Source: Salpingoeca rosetta (lineage: Eukaryota; Opisthokonta; Choanoflagellata; Craspedida; Salpingoecidae). From it: 55,348 nt of DNA. Below the pieces are notes generated by a model. That model was given only the letters and a program-made list of their open reading frames with translations, made no database searches and was not told where the DNA came from. Location of the stretch: assembly GCF_000188695.1 (NCBI RefSeq), contig NW_004457740.1:2454003-2509350 (forward strand), written 5' to 3'. The stretch's first letter is position 1. The number at the start of each line of letters is the position of its first letter. Below are positions 35,522-46,735 of this stretch, piece after piece. A program made the translations under genes and the position numbers.

Positions 35522-36465
35522 GTGCTTTGGTCATTGTTGACTATGTGATGCAGCGGCCACTGATGCCCCTGTTTTGCTCGTTGACACGATGCCAGCATGT
35601 ATGATGCATGATGTGATTAGTGACCAACAATGCGTGTTGTCGCTGAACAATACAACAAACCCGTTGTCACTGACATGCATGATGTGACATGATGTTCACG
35701 TGCTGCAAAAGAAAAGACAATTCATCTCCACAAACGTCTTGATGAAGAGTGTGTGTGTGCACCAGGCGTGGCGCTTGCTCGCGGTGAGCATGACGTAATC
35801 ATGGGGTGTCACAGCCCTGCAGAAGGGGCGTGGCGTTCATGTTGCATGATGTAATGTAACACCAGTCTCGACAGGGCAGATGTTCGCGAACGGCATCTGA
35901 CTGACATTCTGGCAGTGGTCGTGGCCAGGTGCAAAGACGAGTCATGTGGTGCCCTTTCACTTCCTGCAACCCTCCTCCCACTTGTCTCAAATGTCCCGTG
36001 ACGTGCACTCACGGCAGCAGTGGTGTTACGTCCGTTGTATTGTTGGAACACACCAGAATGCGAAGAAGAACGAGAACGAGTCACAACACATCAAACCAAA
36101 CGGGGAAACCATGTAGAAAGTGAAGAAAAGAGAGAAAGGAAAGCTCGGGCGACGAGTGCGCACAAGCAAGGCAGCCACTCAAAAAGCAACTCAGGATGTA
36201 ACACTAGTGCTGATGTGAGAGGTTGCGGCACGCAAGCAAACAGAATAAATTACCTGTAACTGGGGAGAACCAAGCAGCAAAAGCAGAAACAAGAAAGAGA
36301 GACACACATAAAGCAGCACACAAAGCCTGGCAACAAAAGGCATGGTTGAAGACGGTGGAGGAAAAGGGTTATGTAAAGTCGAGCAAACAAAACACACATG
36401 AAGGGAGGATGGGAGTTCATCATGAAAACAAATCAGCCAACGCTCGCTTATGAGCGCAGTGCTGA
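35360..36465. other. intergenic region between convergent genes
   Basis: About 1.1 kb between the stop codons of the sigma-1/ERG2 gene (+) and the PARP gene (-). It holds (TGTC/TG)n at 35431-35520 and several dispersed CATGATGTGA-like words at 35600-35700 and 35790-35850. No coding exon, tRNA or obvious RNA gene was seen. Confidence 0.6.
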
Positions 36466-39400
36466 TCAAAATGCATCGGTGCTGTCATCGCTGTCGCTGG
36501 CGTGACCATCCACCTGCTGCACATACACGGCTGCGTTGCCGATTGGGAACAGACCACCGGCGCTGTCTCGCTTGCTCCGCTTGGCGTGGAGAAACGACGA
36601 GGGATCATCGGTGGTGGTTGGGCCACCAGGCGTGGGATAATGTGATGAGGACACAGACGCAAGCCGCGACGGTGCTGTGGAAGACCGGGCCGAGGACGAT
36701 CTGGAGGCGGCCGGTGCTGGCGCCAGCTCCGATTCATCCACCGGGCACCGGGTGCGCCCCGCCCGCTTGCTGGAGGGCCTGCTCGGTGGCCTCGTGCTGG
36801 GTCGTGTCGCAGTGGTGTCGACACCACCAGCACCAGCGCTGCCCTGTGGCCTGTCGCCAGCGCTGGCCGAAGTAGCATCAGCGTCAGCTGCGCGCGTGGA
36901 GCCGGCCCGTTGCCGCCGTAGTCTGACACCATCCTCCCCGCAGTCCATGTTGGGACGTGCGGTTCGGCTGGTATAAGCGGGGGTGGCAGCGGCAGTTGCG
37001 GCTGCAGTGGTGGTGGTGGCGTCCTGGGTTTGTGGGAGCGTCATGGTGCTGAGTTGGTGCGACAAGTCCCCTCGCTTGGGTTCCTCCTCCTGCGCTGCCT
37101 CCTTGAGTGTCGGCAATGTAGGCATTGTCGGCAGCCGTGGCCGCCGTGCTCGCATGGCACTCCCTGACGCCGGCGCTGGTGCTGGTGCAGTCGACGGCCG
37201 CGCCGGCTGTGGCGTTGTTGCACTTGGTGTTGTCGTCATCGATGTTGTTGTTGTTGGAGGGGTGGTTGTCATTGTTGTTGTTGTCGTCGGCGCTGCTGTC
37301 ATCCCTGACACACGCATGAGTGCAGAGTTCCTCAAGGCCGTTGCAACCTGTTGTTGCGACACAGCCTTCTTGCTGGTGCCCGTCGCTGCCGTGGACGGCG
37401 TCTGCTGCCCAGAGGCCACCAGCGCTGGCGTGGATGCGGTCGGGGTTGGGCGCGGCGTTGCCGCGGCACGGCGCGTGTCCGGGTTTGTCTTGGCAGGGAA
37501 GACGGGGCCGGGAAGCGTGTACGATGGATGGCGCTTCTTGTGGTGGTGAACGTGCCCTTGTACTTCCGGCTCCTGGTCATTGCCATCCCCCACCTTTCCT
37601 TCCTGCTGCTGCTTGGGGTGGCGTGTCAGCTGCGCGGGCAGCGGCGCCGTGGTGTACAGCGGGTGCTCGACGCGCGGCACAACATGGCGAATATCGCGGT
37701 AGCCAACAATGTAGTCGACAATGACGCGGTCGTTCTCGTACACGACGAGCTCGTGGCCGCCGCGCACGGTGCCGAGCACGCCGTCATAGCCCGGCGGCGG
37801 CCCCTCCAGGTACGGCATGTTGTGCTGCGCTGGCACAGGGTACACGCGCCCGGGGATGACGCGCAGAACGAGCATGAAGCGCATCTCAGGCGCCGTCTTG
37901 CTGCAGGCCATGTTCACGCGCGGCTTCCAGTACGAGTTTGCCTTCTCCGGCTCCAGACCCATGTAAATGCCGCGCCCAAAGTTGCCCACGCGACTGCATT
38001 CCTTACGCAGGCCGTACGCGTGGATGCTGTTGATGTTGGGCGCGCTGGTGCAGTGGAAGGCGCGGCGCTCAACACGCGTGTCCAGCAGCTGCGAGACGCG
38101 CGCATCGACACAGGAGAGCTCGAGGGGCTGCTGGCTGGCATCATGGCCCGGTGCAGGCAGGGGCTCGAGGCCGCGCGCACGCAGGACACGCTCGCGCTTG
38201 GTCAGGTAGCGGGTGCGCAGCTCAAAATTCTGCACGCGGGCCTGCAATGCACAGAGAGAGAAAGGCAAGAAGGGCATGGAGGATGGGTGGGAACGCGGAA
38301 TGAGAGAGTTGTGAGCGAGGAGAGTGAACAAAATGGATTGTGGGTGGAAGAGGTGGGAGGGTAGGGGACATGATACAGACAAAGGTTTTTCGATTGTCAA
38401 TGCTGGAACTTACCATGTTCACGACTTGGAGATGTTCGGGAAAGTGCTGCACAATGTGCGAAGCAACGTCAACATCCACCACGTGACAGAGAACGCTCAT
38501 CTTCTTGCGGACGCGAATGCCGGGCAAGCTGCAAGGCTGCGACAGCGTCTGTTCGCACCGGCAGACGTGCCAGTGATCCACCTCCTCCTCCTCTCCGACG
38601 GGGAACTGGGCAAGCGGATCAGCCTCTCTTGGCGCCGCTGCAGTGTCCTTGGAGGGCTGGGGCTGTTGCGGTGCTTGACGATGTTGGTGTTGCAACAGTA
38701 CCTGTTGCAGGAATTGCAGTGTTCGGGCCGACAGCGCTTGTGGGTTCTGCTGCTGAAGATACTGTTGCAGTTGCTGTTGTTGCAACTGCCGTTGCTGCTG
38801 CTGCTGCTGCTGCTGCCTTTGCAGTGTTGCAAATAACTGTTGATATTGCATGGCTGGTGTGGTGGGCTGCGTTGCTCCCAACGCCGCTCGTGCTTGCGCA
38901 AGTTGGAGCAACGCATGCAATGACGGGTGTGAGGGCTGCTGCTGATGATGATGGTGCTGCTGCTGTTGTTGCTGTGCGTTCACGGGCACGCATGGCTTGT
39001 TGTGCAACGACGTAGAGGGTGTTGATGAAGACAAAGACAAAGACGCTGAAGAAAACGAAGACTGGCTGCTAGGTGCGGTTAGGTTCAACGAAGAAACGGC
39101 CGACTGTGGCTGAGCTGCGGTTGGCATTGCGGATGGAGCTGACCCGCAGCCCTTAATCGCACTCGTCGGCCCCAAGGGGGGATGGTTGGATCCAGGATAT
39201 GTATTGTGGCTAACACGTTGACGCGGCGGGGGAACCTGAGTAAAACTAGGAAATTGTTGTTGTTGCTGTGGCCGTTGTGGCGGCTGTTGCTGCAATCGCT
39301 GCTGCTGCTGCATCATTCTCGCAACACTCGGAGGCTTTCGAGGGGCAGGCGACGACTGCTGCAGCTGTTGCACAGATGGCTGAAACCTCTGCTCCATCAA

Positions 39401-40126
39401 ATGCGTGCTATCGACAGGCGCTTGGTTGGCGTCCGTGGTGTTGGCACTGCTGTTAGGATGGCTTGAGGAAAAGTGGGGTGGCTGTTGTGGCGATGGAGGT
39501 GCAGAGCCATTGTGTGGCGTGGCATGTGGCGTGGTGTTGGCGGGCGCTTGTGCCATGACGCGTGCGTCGTCGCGGGAGGCTTGGCTGGTCATGACGGGCG
39601 CTGAAGCGCAGGCGGCGTTCTTGTTGGCGGGTTGTGTGGTTCGGCGGCTCACTACAGGTGCACTTGTTCGTGCTGTGGTCTCCTGAAGCCTTGATCGTTC
39701 CAACTTGGAGCTGTCGCGCTGCTCGCAAGACCACGGCTTAGCCACCAAAGGCTTCGCTGCCGTTGAGTCCGCGCCACCAGAGCAAGCAGAACCGCAACCC
39801 AGATCGCCGCCCGCGTTTCCACGCCTGCCTGCCTTGCCACCAGCGTCCTCGTCGTCCTCGCCCTCGTCCTTGCCCTCGTCCTTGCCATTGCCATCAACGC
39901 CTTGGTCCTCCTGATCGTCGTCGTCGTCCAGGGAAGAGTTGCTTGAGGTCCGTGCGGTTGATGCACAGCTCGCTGGGTCGCTCCAGGTGGCTGTGCCCGC
40001 CGCCTTCAGACAAAGCAGCGCATGGTGGTCCTGGGTCCGGCCATTGGGTGGGGACTGCAGCGAGTGGCAGCCGGAATCCTCGTCATGAAACGCCGAGGAG
40101 GGCTCGAGTCTGTCGTCGTTCACCAT
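36466..40126 (-). CDS. PARP-family ADP-ribosyltransferase with disordered flanks
   Basis: Two exons, 40126-38414 (571 codons, GTAAGT donor) and 38241-36466, give 1162 residues. The N-terminal ~500 residues are acidic, then Gln/Pro/Ser-rich with several poly-Gln tracts and no fold I recognise. A segment with WHVCRCEQ and MSVLCHVVDVDVASHIVQHF leads into VQNFELRTRYLTKRE, the usual entry to a PARP catalytic domain. Catalytic residues are seen as FHCTSAPNINSIHAYGLR (His), NFGRGIYMGLEPEKANSY (Tyr) and TVRGGHELVVYENDRVIVDY (Glu before LVVY). This gives an H-Y-E triad, as in chain-forming PARPs. After the catalytic domain about 330 residues are again low-complexity (Ala/Thr/Pro/Ser). It uses NAD+ to ADP-ribosylate targets. 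No WGR, macro or zinc-finger domain was recognised, so the subfamily is unassigned. Confidence 0.93.
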
Positions 40127-41796
40127 CGTGGCAAGTGCGTGGAGTGCGTGGAGTGAAGACAGCGGTGAAGATAGCGTCGTGGCGGTTTGGGCGAGGTGAA
40201 ACCTGAGTCGTTGTGGCGTGTGGTATGTGGTGTGAAATGAAGCGGAGAGAGAGTGCGTGTGCGTGTGTGCGTGTGTGCGTGTGTGCGTGTGTGCGTGTGT
40301 GCGTGAGATGATCAGCGTCAAAGTGTGTCGACAGCAAAATGAACGAACGACAGCACACACGCAGAGTAAGGCACACAGGTGGTGTGACACGAAGTGTCAT
40401 GCGGTCGTAACAAAATGTAACTGGGTGTGTCATTCAGTCAGTCGGCAGCAAAACCGTGTAAGACCACCAGCACCACCAACAACAACAACAACAACAACAA
40501 CAACAGAGCACACCAGCCTGCACTGGCCAGCCAACACAACTGATCACACTTGACAAACGTTGAGCACAGGCTCCCAAACCAAGCCTGGAAGAGGGCGCAA
40601 AACCCGCGTCAGCACGCACAACTGACGACGACAAACACCCTATCTCTCTCTCTCAAGGCTGGGGATAACACGCTCCTTCGTCTCTCCATATGTGCGCGTG
40701 TCTACGAGAACGTGTACACGTATCAGGAGCACTGCAGCGTTCACTTACGGCAAGGGCCTGGCTTGATCTGGGTTGCGGCTTGGTGTGTGCTTGCTCTTGT
40801 CGGATGAAAATGGCGGTTCACATCAACTCGGGTGCGGAGAAAAAGCACGAAACCAGCAAGCAGCGTGTGTGCGTTGCAGTGTTGCATTCAGACACATCAC
40901 TCACATCGTCTGTTGTGACTGGGCGTATGTCACGCTTCCGACCTGGTTGACGTGAGTAATGTAATGTAACACTTGCTTGCTTGCTGTGTTGCTCGCGCCA
41001 TCAAAATCGGGCGGGACATTGTTGCGTTGCTTGTTTTTTGCGATTTGCGACGGCAGGGTACAAAACAATTTCGCCCACAACGCAAGAACACACGCGCACG
41101 CACAACGCCGCTTACTCACACAACTCCCACACGTAAATTTGATCGTCACGGTTGTCAAGGATGCCAACGAATCACTGACGAGGCCGACGCGAGCAATGTG
41201 TGTGCGTCAAAGCCAAGTATGCTTCACACCAACGGCAGTCAAAAACACACAACGCAGGGGAGCAGGATGGGGCACCCGATGTGTGCGTGGGAATTTGGAA
41301 TTTCAATCAAGGACAAAAAGCGTTGCCGGTTTTGGATTTGAATTTAGGCAGTTGAGAGTGAAACATGGGACACGCGTGCAGTCAGCCTTGGGGCAAGCAC
41401 GAGCGCACCGTTCTCGGGCCACACACACACACTCTGTCTCTCTCGAGCTGTCTCTCTTCTCGTCTCGCTTCCCCTTCCTCCTCCCTCTTCGCGCCTCTTC
41501 GCTCGTGCTGTTTCTGCGGTCTCCGCCACTTGCCCTGCCCCCGTCCCCTACCTCGCCTGCGTGCAGTGTCCCGCCGCTCCTGCATTCCTTTTTCCGTTGT
41601 TCAGTTCTGCTCGGCACGTTCTCTCTTTTGACCGCTACCAATCCCCTTCCCCCACCTCACCACCCCTCCCTCCTACCAGCGCCATGGCGGCCTCCGAAGG
41701 AACATCATATCCACTCCACATGATGTGAAGTGATGATGTGATGTCAAGTGATGATGGGGTGTACACACTACACTACACATGCACGTCTGCACGCGG
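40127..41796. other. intergenic region, PARP 5' side and unknown gene 3' side
   Basis: About 1.7 kb. It holds (GTGTGC)n at 40257-40305, (CAA)n at 40481-40505, and a strongly pyrimidine-biased segment (C/T-rich on +) at 41424-41680. A 248-codon frame beginning at a TTG at 40977 has no family resemblance and is judged non-coding. The PARP promoter must lie at the left end; no motif was identified. Confidence 0.55.
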
Positions 41797-43322
41797 TCAG
41801 GTTTCTGTCCTGGGCGCAGCAGGTGTAACGGTTGCGGCAGTGGGTTGCTGGAAGATGCTCGCCAAAAACGGTGGCAGCTGTGTTCGCCGTGAAGGCTGCT
41901 GTTGTGCTGGGTTGGTGGGAAACAGCGGGCCAACGACAGCCGTTGTGCTGGCGGGCGCTGAGAGCACCACGCGACACTGCAATGTGGCAGCGCATGATGA
42001 TGCTGACGGTGGCATGATGGCACCTCCCGTGCCGACGCTGTGAGCTGCGGTGCGCTTGCCTGCTGCTGGTGCAACTGTAGCCGACGCCGTGGTGGGCCTG
42101 CTCCTGGGTGTTGCGCTGCTGCCATGGCCGCTGTCGAGGGTGTTGCTCCTGTTCTTGTTCTTGTTGCTGCTCTTGTTGCTCTTGTTCTTGTGCTCAGCAC
42201 AGGCATCGCCTTGACTTCCACCTCTTCTGGAATCCGCCCCACCTCCTCGCCCTACCAAGGCCTCTGGTGGTTGACTCTTCCCAACGGCACTGCTCACACC
42301 GCCGTGCGCATGCTGCTGCTGCTGCTGCTGGCGTTGCTGGCGTTGTTGGCGTTGCTGCTGTTGTTGCACGAGCACCATTGATGACAAGGATGCGGTGCCG
42401 TCGCCACCGTCACCAGTACGCTGCGTCAGTCCGCATCGGTAGCCTCCATCTCCTCCTCCTATTGCTGTTCCCGTTGCGCTACCTTCAAGACCATGTCCAC
42501 CATCAGCACCAGTGCAGTAGAGATGCCGGTAATGGCGCTGGTGGTGCAGCTGTACCAGCTCCAGCGCCACGTCCTCCACGCCGCTGTCCCGGCTACTGCG
42601 GTCTCCGTGTCTCCTCCCTGTGTGCCTCCGACGAGTGCTGGTGGTGCTGGTGCTGGTGCTGCTGTTTGTGCTCGTGTTGCTTCGGGCACTGGCGGCTTTG
42701 GGTGCGAGCGCGTGCACTGCGGCAAGGCCCGGCATGCCGTTGGCAAAGCAGGCGAGCTGTGCCAGCGCCACCGCCATGCGCCCCGCGTGCGGGCACCCAA
42801 GCACCGTGAGCGCGTGCATGATGCGGCGCTCGGGGCCGTGGGGATCGAGCGTGGACGGTGTGCATGGCAGCCGTAGGTGGTGGTCCAGCACTTGTCGGCC
42901 ACAGCGCCCACGCATGTCCGCGCGATGCCGTGTGCCGTCAGCAAAGGCGCCATCGTCGCCATCGTCATCGCTGTCGTTTTCGTCCTCGCCCAGCACTCGC
43001 GCACACAGGGCGGCGTGGAGCGGGCCCAGCGACCCGGCAGGGAGCAGCGGGCAGTATGGCTCGAGCACACACAGCGAGCACGCGGGGTCGCGGTGCCGGA
43101 TCTCCTCTGCACACCGCACGACAAGGCCGCTGCTGGGGCATCCAAACTCGCCCACAAGCAGCACGGTGGCGGCAGCCAGGTCATCGCACACGCGCGTGAC
43201 AACTTGCTCCACCGTCGCCGTCTCATTGTACATGCTTTCCCACGTTTGCCGAGGAGCAAAGGGCACGCACACCACGCGGTCGTCCACCCGATCCGTTCGC
43301 CCTGCACATGTGTGTCAAGGTG

Positions 43323-43384
<62 letters not shown>

Positions 43385-45020
43385 CGTAGGTTGGTGTGTG
43401 TGTATGTGTGTGTGTATGTGTGCGTAGGTGTGCGCGTGCATGTGTGTATGAGTGCATGTGGGTGTGGGTGCAAGTGTGTGCAAGTGTGTGTGAGTGTATG
43501 TGTGCGTTGGTGTTGTTGCGTGTGTGTGCGTAGGTGTTTCAGCGAAGAGGAAAAGGAAGAACAAGCAGACAATGCAAGGAGCCAAGCGAGGTCAACAGCG
43601 TGGCGTCGCCACGAGCAAACAAGCAAGCAGCAAAGCGAAGGATATGCAGGCACGAAAACAGCGTTCGACATGGTGGGTGTGGCGGCATGCCGAGAAAAGC
43701 GCTGTCACATTCACAACATGATCTTGACCATTATTAACACGAACCTCCACGGGGACGCAGAACTGCGACGTTGAGGTTGGATCGCACATCGGTGACGAGA
43801 ACAAGGGAGCTCCTGTATGCTTCTCCAGCGTTGTGCAACCACCACGCAGCTTCAGTTCGGCGCAAGCACACAGATGTGCCCACACAAAACACAACGACGG
43901 CACAGCGCGGCATCCTGCCGCGTCCGTTTGATTGGTTGGTTGGTTGGTTGGTTGGCAGCAAACAAAGAGGAGGAAGCAGCAGAGGAGCAACAGCAACGAC
44001 GAGCAACAGAGGACTGTCAGGTCGAGTGTAACTGGTGTTGTTGCAGGTTCAGAGGCAGCAGCGAGCGTGCTGCAAAGATCAATCGATCTGACATCAAAGC
44101 GGAAGGAGGGAAATCCAAACAACCGACCGAGAGCAAATCTCATGTCACATCTCACAACATAAATTTGTCCAAACACAAAGCGACAACCAAGACCGCGTGT
44201 GGTACAACGTGTGGAAATAGTCCGACAACTCTATAACAACCCCTTTGTTGCACAAGCAAGAAGCAAGCACGAGGGGAGTGGATGACGAACACAAGGACCG
44301 AGAGGGCCTACCGATACGTTGTGTGTGCGGGTGTTGTCGCGAATCAATGGTAGCATCACCCCGAGGAGCAGTCGCACACCCTGAAATCGAATGGAGCTGA
44401 GGTCAGCCAACGACACCAGCAAGATCGTGTTTCAGTGACGTGTGAGGTAGCGCTCAATGGTTTCGTATTCATCGTATTCATCGTATTCGTGCGTGTTCGT
44501 GAACAGGAGCAAGCGGCTGGTTGGTCAAAGGCAAAGCACAGCACAAACAAGCAAGCAAGCAAGCAAGCAAGCATCTGCAACCAAAACAAACATTGCGACC
44601 TTTGCTCGCGTACATGTGGTTGCTGGATGTGCACATCGCTGGAAGTGAGGCACAGCACGCAACCGGTGCACATCGATCGAACGAAGACAGCACGCAACCC
44701 TAACCAGAGCGCAGGCAAGGTCACTCACCGCTGTTGTCCCTGCTCCGCGCTGACTGCGTCGATAACGACTGTCGAAAATCGTGCAAAATCGTACACCAAA
44801 CGTCAGCAATGTCAACAGACAGCCAGCACATGTCACACACACACACACACACATACGCTCACACGAACACACACACGCACACACACAACGGACACACGCA
44901 AAGCACATCCACAAACAACAACAACAAACACACCCCCGACCACATCCACACACAGGCCAAGACGCTGTGACATGACATGAAGTGGCGTGACTTGTTTGAA
45001 ACGCCCTTCCCTTTGTCCAT
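41797..45020 (-). CDS. unrecognised protein, about five exons
   Basis: I do not recognise this protein. Exons 45020-44954, 44768-44729 and 44396-44312 join in phase and encode a start MDKGKGVSNKSRHFMSCHSV followed by LAFVVIDAVSAEQGQQR and VRLLLGVMLPLIRDNTRTHN. A fourth exon ends at 43745 (SSLVLVTDVRSNLNVAVLRP); its 5' border is unresolved. It joins in phase to the terminal exon 43301-41797 (502 codons). That exon begins with an alpha/beta-looking segment (VVCVPFAPRQTWESMYN, TVLLVGEFGCPSSGLVV) containing cysteines, then an acidic insert, then Ser/Gln/Ala-rich low complexity to the stop. No signal peptide or transmembrane helix is obvious. It is head to head with the DEAD-box helicase gene. Confidence 0.6.
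43321..43381 (+). repeat. (GT)n microsatellite in an intron of the unknown gene
   Basis: About 60 bases of GT, continuing as imperfect TG-rich sequence to about 43525, just upstream (sense) of the large terminal exon of the unrecognised gene. Confidence 0.93.
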
Positions 45021-45453
45021 GGTAGTGAACTAGCTGCAACCGAGACTTGACCCAGGCAACAGCATCAGCAACAAGCAAGAACAGGCTAGCAATCGCAGAA
45101 GTCAAGCAGCGACAGCAACAGCTTCATCACTCGAAGACCCACAAACGCAGGACGACTGAAACGCAATCAAGCAAACGCACAGCACACAAGGACGCACACA
45201 CACACATATACACGTGCGTCTTGCGTGACTTTGCCAGTGCGTGACACAATCTCTCAAAGTCACATTCGACATAGTCAGCTGCTTGTGCACACCTGTCACA
45301 TACACGTACACATGCACGCGCTGACTCCCCTCTGCCGACATGCTCGGCAGGGTTACGTGCTGCGGGGGTGCCGGGCGCTTTGTCGTGTTGCTGCTCTTAG
45401 CCAGCACACGTGGGCACGCACAACCAAGACCGCAATCATCTCCAACAGCCAAA
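45021..45453. promoter_or_regulatory. head-to-head intergenic region, unknown gene and helicase
   Basis: The divergent start codons are at 45020 (-) and 45474 (+), about 450 bases apart, consistent with a bidirectional promoter. The region includes a short CA tract near 45196. No defined promoter element was identified. Confidence 0.45.
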
Positions 45454-45477
45454 ATGGAGCAAGACAATGGAGCATGA
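45454..45477 (+). promoter_or_regulatory. upstream ORF overlapping the helicase start codon
   Basis: A seven-codon uORF (MEQDNGA, then TGA) lies in the leader. Its stop codon overlaps the helicase start as ATGA (start 45474-45476, stop 45475-45477). The uORF ATG sits in an AAAATGG context, so scanning ribosomes should often use it and would have to re-initiate or leak through to make the helicase. The regulatory role is inferred. Confidence 0.6.
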
Positions 45478-46506
45478 CATGCGCAGCTGTCACTGCGCGG
45501 CTGCCGGAGCGCACCAGCACCTTCGCCTCTCGCTCGTACACCACAACCAATACCTCCGCGCCAGAAACCTCGCCAGCCACCACAACCAAGCGTGTGTCTG
45601 CTCCAACCGAGAACCACAGCCACAGCCACAAAGCAGCTCACGTAAGCCGTGCAGCCCTCGGTGCGACTGTGCCCTCCAAGCACACACCCAAGGGTGATGG
45701 TGATGGTGATGGCGATGGTGATGGTGGTGCGGCGCGACCAACACCGGCAGTGTCACGCAGCTCGTCAGTTGGCTTTGCGAAACTGGGCCTCAACGCGTTA
45801 CTAGCAGCGCCCTTGGCTGAATGGAACATCATCACCCCTACGGACGTGCAGGCAAAAGGCTGGAAGCCCATCTCGTTTGGTAACAACACGCTACTCGCAG
45901 CCCACACGGGCACCGGCAAGACGCTGGCGTACGCCCTGCCCATAGTGCAGCGGTACATCGACAACGACCTCACCTTCCCCAGGTACTCCACATTGTGCCT
46001 CGTCCCAACGCGGGAGCTTGCCGTCCAGGTGCACAGCGTGTTTGTAGCTCTGCTCTCCGCCGTCGTTGGCGACAAGGCATCCCAGCACGTCCATTGCGTG
46101 GTCAAGGGTATCGAAAACTCAACACCAAAGAAGCAGGTCTGGCTTCTGTCTGCCTGTCTGTCTGCCTGTCTGCCTGTATGTGTGTGTGTATGTCCGTCTG
46201 TCCGTCTGTCTGTATGTCTGTCTGTCTGCGTGTATCTATCTCTGTGTCTGTCGTCATGTCTCCCTCTGTGACTGCGTGCCTGTACCTGTTTTATGTCTCT
46301 GTGTCTCTTCTGCACCCACGCATGCCCATGTCTTGCTTGTTATCTATCTGCTCACAGCTCACCCCTGCCACCCGAAACAACGCCTTGCTGCCTACGTTGG
46401 CCCATATCAGCTGCGAAAGCTCAAGCGAGAGAACCCACCCATCATCATCGCCACCCCTGCTCGCTTCCTGGAGGTGCGCAACACCATGCTGCTGCTGCTG
46501 ATGTGT

Positions 46507-46547
<41 letters not shown>

Positions 46548-46680
46548 GGGATAAGGTTGTACGTGTCTTACTTTGCTGCTGTTGCGGCCAACAGCTGCTG
46601 GAGAAGCATCCGATTGCAGACGAAGTGGAGACAGTCGTCCTGGATGAAGCCGACAAGGTGCACCTGCTGCATATATCAGC

Positions 46681-46735
<55 letters not shown>

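Noticed and set aside
40977..41723. 248-codon + strand ORF
   Set aside because: It starts at TTG, has no recognisable motif, and its second half is a translation of a pyrimidine-rich tract (Leu/Pro/Ser).
42108..43389. Several long + strand ORFs opposite the unknown minus-strand gene
   Set aside because: Their composition mirrors the low-complexity minus-strand exon, and they lack splice support.
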